Source of the DNA: Candidatus Woesearchaeota archaeon
Lineage (GTDB): Archaea; Nanobdellota; Nanobdellia; Woesearchaeales; DSVV01
Direction: 5' to 3'
Length of the DNA stretch: 8,901 nucleotides
NCBI GenBank assembly: GCA_016205905.1
Contig: JACQSP010000035.1
Span: forward strand, 1-8,901
Each line of letters starts with the position of its first letter. The first letter of the stretch is position 1. This document shows, piece after piece, positions 5,383-8,901 of the stretch. A program made the translations under genes and the position numbers. Below the pieces are notes generated by a model that worked only from the letters and a program-made list of their open reading frames with translations, did not search any database and was not told the DNA's origin.

Positions 5383-5423
5383 ACTATCCGTTATGCTACA
5401 GGCCCATATTTTTCTAAATAAGT

Positions 5424-5449
5424 TTATCTCTATTTAAATCTTATCTCTA
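5424..5449 (-). promoter_or_regulatory. tRNA-Arg promoter with flanking direct repeats
   Basis: TTTAAATA (minus strand, about 5438-5431) is a TATA box centred about 30 bp before the tRNA 5' end. It is bracketed by two direct copies of TAGAGATAA (complement TTATCTCTA at 5424-5432 and 5441-5449). The role of the repeats is unknown. Confidence 0.55.
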
Positions 5450-5457
5450 AATCCAAT

Positions 5458-5463
5458 AAAAAA
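5458..5463 (-). terminator. Oligo-T stop after alba
   Basis: Minus-strand TTTTTT about 16-21 bp past the alba stop codon, before the tRNA promoter. It suits an archaeal termination signal that separates the alba transcript from the tRNA. Confidence 0.45.
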
Positions 5464-5478
5464 CTAGAAAATAAATAT

Positions 5479-5760
5479 TTATTTTTTCTTGAGGACTATT
5501 TCAATAGTGCTTACTCTTACCCTTTTTCCTTCCTTGTTTTCAAATTCTTCGCTGTCTATCTTTATTTCCTTTACATCAACTTGTTTGTCAAGGAAGCGTT
5601 TAGCTGCTACTTCTGAAACATCAACAGCCCTAGAAATAAATTTTCCTCTTGCTTTAACAATCACTTCAGGCGCGTTTTTTGTCGTGAACTGCATAACAAC
5701 ACTTGTTACATAGTTCATAAATGGCTTGTTGCCGATAAATACTGAGTTATCTCCTGTCAT
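5479..5760 (-). CDS. alba: Alba chromatin / nucleic-acid-binding protein
   Basis: A 93-residue Alba protein, the usual length, which binds DNA (and often RNA) as a dimer and packages the archaeal chromosome. VFIGNKPFMNYVTSVVMQF (residues 7-25) is the family's N-terminal signature; Lys12 corresponds to the DNA-contacting lysine that is acetylated in Sulfolobus (there two lysines, KK; here NK). VIVKARGKFISRAVDVSEVAAKRF is the central conserved helix region, and the C-terminal hairpin is basic. A strong Shine-Dalgarno AAAGGAGGG lies eight bases before the ATG. The gene lies 114 bp after eS17 on the same strand, so the two could be co-transcribed. Confidence 0.96.
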   Translation of the reverse strand: MTGDNSVFIGNKPFMNYVTSVVMQFTTKNAPEVIVKARGKFISRAVDVSEVAAKRFLDKQVDVKEIKIDSEEFENKEGKRVRVSTIEIVLKKK

Positions 5761-5781
5761 TTTTCTTCCCTCCTTTAAGTT

Positions 5782-5821
5782 ATTAATGTACCACTATTAA
5801 TGTAATTGTAGTCTTGTAGTC
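5782..5821. repeat. Two short direct repeats in the alba leader
   Basis: ATTAATGTA occurs at 5782-5790 and 5796-5804 (14-bp spacing). TTGTAGTC occurs twice in tandem at 5806-5813 and 5814-5821. They lie between eS17 and alba, upstream of the alba ribosome binding site, and could be operator sites or chance repeats in AT-rich DNA. Confidence 0.4.
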
Positions 5822-5874
5822 TGTTTCAAAACTGCAGGATTTAATAATAAAATAATAACCACATATCTCTCTAT

Positions 5875-6069
5875 CTATTCATCTTTATGGCTTTTAGCCA
5901 GTCTTGTGACATATCCAGAGATAATATTTCTTAATTTCTTTGACTGAACATTTACAAATCCAGATACCTTTACTTTGTTCTCTTCAAAATTTTCAGTAAA
6001 TTGACTGCCATACAAACTGAACAGCTTTCTGCCTATTCTTTTTATTTGTGTTGTTTTTATTCTTCCCAT
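5875..6069 (-). CDS. rps17e: Small-subunit ribosomal protein eS17
   Basis: 30S ribosomal protein shared by archaea and eukaryotes. The 64-residue product is typical of archaeal eS17: MGRIKTTQIKRIGRKLFSLYGSQFTENFEENKVKV followed by the conserved SKKLRNIISGYVTRL helix. The ATG at 6069 follows AAGGAGT, a good ribosome binding site. A TATA box at 6143-6152 gives it a leader of about 50 nt. alba follows on the same strand. Length and sequence are complete with no oddities. Confidence 0.94.
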   Translation of the reverse strand: MGRIKTTQIKRIGRKLFSLYGSQFTENFEENKVKVSGFVNVQSKKLRNIISGYVTRLAKSHKDE

Positions 6070-6142
6070 TGTTGTTTACTCCTTATGTCTAATATTCCCA
6101 TTATATTCTTATTATTCCTATTGCTAGATGTATAAAGGGGAT

Positions 6143-6152
6143 ATTTATAAAG
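6143..6152 (-). promoter_or_regulatory. TATA box of the eS17 (-alba) transcript
   Basis: Minus-strand CTTTATAAAT is about 78 bp before the eS17 ATG. It is the best TATA match in the divergent region between eS17 and grpE. Confidence 0.55.
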
Positions 6153-6219
6153 TTTTTGAGTAGGTTAAACTTTAGAACCTTTAAATAAATTATATACCTT
6201 CTTAACCTGTTTTATACTC

Positions 6220-6247
6220 AATTTTGTCAAAATTCAGCCAAAATTCA
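6220..6247. promoter_or_regulatory. Palindrome and helical-phase direct repeat upstream of the grpE TATA box
   Basis: AATTTTG-T-CAAAATT (6220-6234) is a perfect palindrome. It overlaps a direct repeat CAAAATTCA at 6228-6236 and 6239-6247, spaced exactly 11 bp, about one helical turn. The repeat ends six bases before the TATA box, a position suited to an activator or repressor. Binding is inferred. Confidence 0.45.
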
Positions 6248-6252
6248 CAACA

Positions 6253-6260
6253 TTTATATA
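6253..6260 (+). promoter_or_regulatory. TATA box of grpE
   Basis: TTTATATA predicts transcription start near 6280-6284, inside the palindrome at 6272-6300, and a leader of nearly 190 nt before the grpE ATG. That is long for an archaeal gene. Confidence 0.55.
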
Positions 6261-6271
6261 TTAGTTCGTTT

Positions 6272-6300
6272 ACCTTAATTCAACATTGTTGATTTAAGGT
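6272..6300. promoter_or_regulatory. 13-bp-arm palindrome over the predicted grpE transcription start
   Basis: ACCTTAATTCAAC-ATT-GTTGATTTAAGGT: 12 of 13 positions pair. It lies 12 bp after the TATA box and covers the predicted start site, the place where archaeal heat-shock repressors such as Phr of Pyrococcus bind. It may equally be part of the run of hairpins that follows. No Phr gene is visible in the window. Confidence 0.5.
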
Positions 6301-6307
6301 CAACAAA

Positions 6308-6430
6308 GATAGATGAACTATCACAAACAACCCCCTATAGCGGTGGACTTTAATATCTGTATTAATTTAGTTAAAGTCCACGAATATAGTCACGGAATTT
6401 TATATTCAACTATTGATGTCCGTGACTATA
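6308..6430 (+). ncRNA. Run of three hairpins in the grpE leader
   Basis: Hairpin a is GATAG-ATGAA-CTATC (6308-6322). Hairpin b has perfect 11-bp arms GTGGACTTTAA (6343-6353) and TTAAAGTCCAC (6371-6381) with a 17-nt loop. Hairpin c has perfect 12-bp arms TATAGTCACGGA (6385-6396) and TCCGTGACTATA (6419-6430) with a 22-nt loop. The last two are only three bases apart, and the grpE ATG is 40 nt further on. This could be a structured leader that senses temperature or a ligand, or DNA hairpin elements. It matches no RNA family that I recognise. Confidence 0.45.
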
Positions 6431-6469
6431 AGTTGTTAACAAAACAAACAGACATAAACGTGAATTAAA

Positions 6470-7117
6470 ATGCAAAAAAAGACAAAGAATGAAGCAAGGA
6501 ATGAAGAAAAGGTGGATAGTACAGAAACACAACCTAACCCAGATAATCGAGAATCAGTTCCGTCTGGAAAGGTTGGGAAAACACACGAAAAAACTGAAAA
6601 AAATCAGGAAAATCCATCCAATAATTCAAATAAAGAGCATTCAGCCAAAGAACAAAATCTCAAGGAATTAACAGAGCTTTTGCAAAGGCTTCAGGCAGAG
6701 TTTGAAAACTATAAAAAAAGAGTTGATAAGGAAAAGCAGGAATTTTGCAAGCTTGCAAATGCAGAATTTGTTTCAAAACTTTTGCCGATCTTAGACAGCT
6801 TTGAAATGGCATTTAAAACTAAGGATAAAGAAGAAGATTTTATTAAAGGTGTAGAGCTAATTTATTCACAATTATTTGATGTTTTGGAAAAGCAAGGGTT
6901 AAGGCCAATAACTGCTTTGGGCAGAAGGTTTGATCCATATTTTCATGAAGCTTTGCTTCTGCAGGAATCTGACAAAGAAGATAATATTGTGCTTGAGGAA
7001 CTGCAAAAAGGATACATGTTCAATAATAAATTAATTAGAACATCCAAAGTTAAAATAAGTAAAAAGATTAACAAAATGAATGAAAATAAGATTAATGTGA
7101 ATAATCAGCGTGGCTAA
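6470..7117 (+). CDS. grpE: GrpE nucleotide-exchange factor for DnaK
   Basis: Co-chaperone that releases ADP from DnaK (Hsp70) so that the folding cycle continues. The 215-residue protein has a polar, disordered N-terminus (about 1-60, rich in Asn, Lys, Glu), a long coiled-coil helix (about 62-100, ELTELLQRLQAEFENYKKRVDKEK), a four-helix region (FVSKLLPILDSFEMAF), and the beta-wing with the GrpE signature LEKQGLRPITALGRRFDPYFHEALL and KGYMFNNKLIRTSKVKISK. The last about 15 residues are poorly conserved, and the stop is two bases before a hairpin element (7120). The ATG at 6470 follows GTGA. dnaK starts about 1.7 kb downstream on the same strand with three genes between. Confidence 0.95.
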   Translation: MQKKTKNEARNEEKVDSTETQPNPDNRESVPSGKVGKTHEKTEKNQENPSNNSNKEHSAKEQNLKELTELLQRLQAEFENYKKRVDKEKQEFCKLANAEFVSKLLPILDSFEMAFKTKDKEEDFIKGVELIYSQLFDVLEKQGLRPITALGRRFDPYFHEALLLQESDKEDNIVLEELQKGYMFNNKLIRTSKVKISKKINKMNENKINVNNQRG

Positions 7118-7119
7118 TA

Positions 7120-7257
7120 TACTAAAAGCAATAAATTTTCGAACAAATTAATTGCTTTTGTAAGTTGGAAAGCAAAGCTTTCTAACTTCTCAGGAATCTC
7201 TGATTCCCGAGATATACAAAATCACAAAATAATGTCAATTATTTTGTGCTTTTAGTA
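7120..7257. mobile_element. 138-bp hairpin miniature element directly after grpE (copy 3)
   Basis: Ends are TACTAAAAG (7120-7128) and CTTTTAGTA (7249-7257), a perfect 9-bp inverted repeat flanked by TA (7118-7119, 7258-7259). The left hairpin has arms 7124-7138 and 7145-7159 with one mismatch, TAC/GTA at its foot and an unpaired T7123. The right hairpin has arms about 7219-7232 and 7237-7253 and the same foot with an unpaired A7254. Between them are two extra hairpins, 7162-7188 (12 bp, one G-U) and 7189-7211 (CTCAGGAATC-TCT-GATTCCCGAG, one mismatch), which the 89-bp copy lacks. It has no reading frame and starts two bases past the grpE stop, so it will be transcribed as the grpE 3' end. Confidence 0.78.
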
Positions 7258-7326
7258 TATAGGCACGGACATTAATAATTAACATTACTGCTTACAATAA
7301 TAAAAACTGAAAAAAAGAGGTATACT

Positions 7327-7863
7327 ATGCTTGTAATCACTAAACAAACGCCATTGAAGGTTGTGCTTGAAGTCGGGAAAGAATGCGACAAATGCAATAA
7401 TTGCTGCAAACATGACTCCGGCATTGTTTTGGAAGAGGACATTCCAAGAATTGCCAAATCCATGAACTTAAGTGAGAAAAAATTCAAAGAAACTTATCTT
7501 GTTGAGCACGAGCGATTCAACACAACCTGCTACAAGTTTAGGCAGGAGAAACAGAAAGACGAAAAAACCAAAACCGAAAAACCTTACGGCAAATGTATAA
7601 TGCTGCATGACGAATTGGGATGTATGATTCATGATGTTAAGCCATTGCATTGCAAAGTATGCAGCGTAAAAAGCAAACATGGCGAAGCCTTAACGCAATG
7701 GTTTGCGCTTAATTATTTAGTTAATACAAAAGATCCGGAATCTATACGGCAATGGTCAACGTTTTTACAATTTCAAACACCAATTCAAGGCGGAGAGCTT
7801 AAGGATTTAGTTTCAGACAAGCGGAGATTAAGAAAAATATTGAATTATGAAATATTGAAATAG
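7327..7863 (+). CDS. YkgJ-family CxxCxxCC metal-binding protein
   Basis: The 178-residue protein has the CxxCxxCC signature CDKCNNCC (Cys20, 23, 26, 27) of the YkgJ/PF03692 family, then GIVLEEDIPRIAKSMNLSEKKF, and a second cysteine set in YGKCIMLHDELGCMIHDVKPLHCKVCS. These cysteines probably hold zinc or an iron-sulfur cluster; no enzymatic role is established. A 20-residue charged insert (RQEKQKDEKTKTEKP) separates the halves. Good ribosome binding site GAGGT before the ATG. The preceding 60 bp after the element contain no gene. Its stop codon runs straight into the 7-bp-repeat hairpin at 7863. It lies inside the grpE-dnaK cluster on the same strand. Confidence 0.88.
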   Translation: MLVITKQTPLKVVLEVGKECDKCNNCCKHDSGIVLEEDIPRIAKSMNLSEKKFKETYLVEHERFNTTCYKFRQEKQKDEKTKTEKPYGKCIMLHDELGCMIHDVKPLHCKVCSVKSKHGEALTQWFALNYLVNTKDPESIRQWSTFLQFQTPIQGGELKDLVSDKRRLRKILNYEILK

Positions 7864-7939
7864 GTGCTAGGTGTTAGGTGCTAGGTGCTAGCGGCGATAA
7901 TTCATCGTCTCTAGCACCAAGCACCTAGAACCCAGCACC
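7863..7939. repeat. Long hairpin with arms of four 7-bp repeats
   Basis: The left arm (7863-7891) is G followed by GTGCTAG, GTGTTAG, GTGCTAG, GTGCTAG. The right arm (7911-7939) is CTAGCAC, CAAGCAC, CTAGAAC, CCAGCAC plus C. The 29-bp arms match at 25 positions. The loop contains its own CGAT/ATCG pair (7895-7898, 7904-7907). It begins on the last base of the upstream stop codon and ends 16 bp before the next ATG. Confidence 0.8.
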
Positions 7940-7955
7940 CAATAAAGGTGATAAA

Positions 7956-8423
7956 ATGCAGCAAGGAATAAAACAAGAAAAAAAATATTTGACCGCAGAG
8001 GCAATTATGCGCTATTTCAAGGGAGATGAAACTCTTTCAACAGAAATAATGTGCAATACAATTCCGAATTTTGTGACATCTGACCAAAGCCTGTATGAGG
8101 CGCTTGGTTCATTCGAAGACAAATCGCAGATTGACTTAAACAAGCTTGTAAAATTTTTAGAGGTTGTTGAGATAATGTCGTATGCAAAGGCATTCGGCCC
8201 TCGAAAGATATTGACGCCGCAAAGAGTCAATGAATTATGGGGAATAATAAATAAGAATAATGAAGCCATAAATACAACATCTAACACAACATCTAATCTA
8301 ATATCAGATACAAAATCTGATACAAGTTCAATCACAAATTTTGATAATAATAAAGATACAAATAAAAGCACAGAAAATAACAATAAACAACAAAAAAATA
8401 AACAAGGTGAACATAATGGATGA
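7956..8423 (+). CDS. Hypothetical protein, possible degenerate PIN-like fold, with Asn/Ser/Thr-rich tail
   Basis: I do not recognise a firm family. The 155-residue product has a globular N-terminal part (about 1-95) and a low-complexity tail (about 103-155) rich in Asn, Thr, Ser and Lys with repeats such as NTTSNTTSN and SDTKSDTSS. YLTAEAIMRYFKGDETLS resembles the start of PIN ribonuclease domains (normally LDANAILRYF-GD), but the catalytic Asp and the Asn would be replaced by Thr and Glu. SLYEALGSFED could then correspond to the second acidic segment. No signal peptide or membrane segment. A strong GGTGAT precedes the ATG. It overlaps the next gene by 8 bp (ATGGATGA), so translation is probably coupled. 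Confidence 0.7.
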   Translation: MQQGIKQEKKYLTAEAIMRYFKGDETLSTEIMCNTIPNFVTSDQSLYEALGSFEDKSQIDLNKLVKFLEVVEIMSYAKAFGPRKILTPQRVNELWGIINKNNEAINTTSNTTSNLISDTKSDTSSITNFDNNKDTNKSTENNNKQQKNKQGEHNG

Positions 8424-8757
8424 ACGATACATTAATTGGCAGTATGAAGATGGAGCAGCATTTCATGCACATGAGGTTTCAGTAAACTTTACACCGCTGC
8501 AATTTGTGGTAGATTTCAAGAATATCACTCCTAGGGTGGATGCAAGGACAAAGACGGGCCCTGTGTTTTGTGTCAGGCATGACGTAGTTGTTTTAGATCC
8601 ATTTCATATTAAAAGGTTTCATGCAATGCTGGGTGAAATCCTTGATAAATATGAAAAAGAATTTGGCAAAATAAAAAAGCCAAGAGCTATTGAGGTTTTA
8701 GAGGAAAAACAAAAAGACAAAAAAGAGGAAAAAGAGCCAACAACATATTTTGGATAA
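8416..8757 (+). CDS. DUF3467 family protein
   Basis: The 113-residue protein matches the DUF3467 pattern: HAHEVSVNFTPLQFVVDFKNITP, a central VRHDVVVLDPFHIKRFHAMLGEILDKYEKEFGKI, then a Lys/Glu-rich tail. Function of the family is unknown; it is small, soluble and without cysteine clusters (one Cys). The start is placed at ATG 8416, not at an in-frame ATG at 8341, because AAGGTGA (8404-8410) is correctly spaced before it and the family's conserved region begins soon after. It overlaps the stop of the upstream gene by 8 bp. dnaK begins 106 bp downstream. Confidence 0.82.
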   Translation: MDERYINWQYEDGAAFHAHEVSVNFTPLQFVVDFKNITPRVDARTKTGPVFCVRHDVVVLDPFHIKRFHAMLGEILDKYEKEFGKIKKPRAIEVLEEKQKDKKEEKEPTTYFG

Positions 8758-8774
8758 GATCCAAACTTTCAAGA

Positions 8775-8850
8775 TGAAATAAAACTTACAAAATAAAGTA
8801 AGGCTATGAAAAATTACAAAACAAAATAAAATTTACAAAACAAATAATAG
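8775..8850 (+). repeat. A-rich degenerate repeats before dnaK
   Basis: Three variants of a roughly 15-20 bp unit (ACTTACAAAATAAA, AATTACAAAACAAAATAAA, ATTTACAAAACAAATAA) lie between the DUF3467 gene and dnaK. They make the transcript there unstructured and A-rich. No reading frame or clear promoter is present. Confidence 0.5.
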
Positions 8851-8863
8851 GGGGTAGACAAAC

Positions 8864-8901
8864 ATGGCAAAAATAATAGGAATTGATTTAGGAACAAGCA
8901 A
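8864..8901 (+). CDS. dnaK: DnaK (Hsp70) chaperone, first codons only
   Basis: The window ends after MAKIIGIDLGTS, the invariant phosphate-1 loop of the Hsp70 ATPase domain, with the following Asn/Lys codon cut. GGGGGT 8-13 bases before the ATG is the ribosome binding site. Hsp70 is the ATP-driven folding chaperone that GrpE, encoded upstream on the same strand, recharges. Identity rests on 12 residues plus the presence of grpE in the same cluster. Confidence 0.9.
   Translation, partial: MAKIIGIDLGTS

Larger units (their letters stand above)
5263..5405 (-). tRNA. tRNA-Arg(UCG) with two introns
   Basis: The exons, minus strand, are 5405-5383, 5341-5313 and 5282-5263, together 72 nt. Acceptor GGGCCTG pairs with CAGGCTC over 7 bp (one G-U), with discriminator G. 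D arm is GCAT-AACGGATA-GTGC, perfect only after splicing. Anticodon arm is ACCGG-CTTCGGA-CCGGC with anticodon TCG, U33 and G37; pair 27-43 is A/C. The variable loop is TGAT. T arm is CGGGG-TTCGAAT-CCCTG, also restored only by splicing. A20, an arginine identity base, and A15-U48 are present. CCA is not encoded. It decodes CGA. The unspliced gene hides the D and T arms, so simple searches may miss it. Its 3' 102 nt overlap the endonuclease frame on the other strand. Confidence 0.93.

Noticed and set aside
6489..6671. Lys-rich reading frame inside grpE on the same strand
   Set aside because: Out-of-frame shadow of the polar GrpE N-terminus, without its own ribosome binding site.
7863..7939. CRISPR-like array of GTGCTAG repeats
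   Set aside because: Units are 7 bp and directly adjacent with no spacers, and the second half is inverted; this is a hairpin, not a CRISPR array.
8012..8383. Long minus-strand frame opposite the hypothetical gene, with hydrophobic stretch
   Set aside because: Hydrophobic content is the complement of Asn/Lys/Asp codons; no promoter or ribosome binding site, and the plus-strand gene has both good spacing and a GGTGAT site.
8341..8415. N-terminal extension of the DUF3467 gene from an in-frame ATG at 8341
   Set aside because: It is the low-complexity region of the upstream gene read in another frame; AAGGTGA at 8404-8410 marks the ATG at 8416.

Overview
The window looks like part of an AT-rich archaeal chromosome, most likely a DPANN lineage of the Woesearchaeota/Pacearchaeota type. 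Evidence is the archaeal/eukaryal-type ribosomal proteins eL42 (L44e) and eS17, the chromatin protein Alba, an archaeal-type prolyl-tRNA synthetase, TATA boxes about 25 bp before transcription starts, GGTGA-type ribosome binding sites, and a tRNA with bulge-helix-bulge introns. The phylum is inferred from this gene mix and was not tested. There are two parts: a mainly minus-strand housekeeping block (556-6069) and a plus-strand chaperone cluster (6470 to the right edge), with eL42 alone on the plus strand at the left.

Left to right: a hairpin element at the edge (1-40); eL42 (152-460); a minus-strand AbrB/RelE toxin-antitoxin pair whose toxin gene is split by an 89-bp hairpin element (705-793); proS (1371-2927); a small serine hydrolase (3019-3570); a hairpin built of 8-bp repeats (3704-3785); rlmH (3805-4242); a gene-free stretch with an inverted repeat; a plus-strand LAGLIDADG endonuclease (4597-5364) whose last 33 codons lie antisense to a minus-strand tRNA-Arg(UCG) (5263-5405) carrying two introns; alba (5479-5760); eS17 (5875-6069); a highly palindromic promoter/leader region (6220-6430); grpE (6470-7117); a 138-bp element of the same hairpin family (7120-7257); a YkgJ-like CxxCxxCC protein; a hairpin of 7-bp repeats; a hypothetical protein; a DUF3467 protein; and the first codons of dnaK at the right edge.

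Three results stand out. First, the tRNA-Arg has introns of 41 nt (between positions 23 and 24) and 30 nt (between 53 and 54). Each has a complete bulge-helix-bulge, and removing both leaves a 72-nt cloverleaf. Second, a miniature element family consists of hairpins with one unpaired base near the foot, bounded by TACTAAAAG/CTTTTAGTA ends and flanked by TA. One copy sits inside the relE-like toxin, and deleting 91 bp restores an uninterrupted 82-residue reading frame. Third, intergenic hairpins are unusually abundant, including two whose arms each consist of four short tandem units (4x7 bp and 4x8 bp).

The right-hand genes form a chaperone cluster (grpE ... dnaK) with three inserted plus-strand genes. 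The region before grpE carries a direct repeat and palindromes placed as operators would be, then a run of hairpins in the leader. This suggests regulated, heat-shock-type expression, which is inference.
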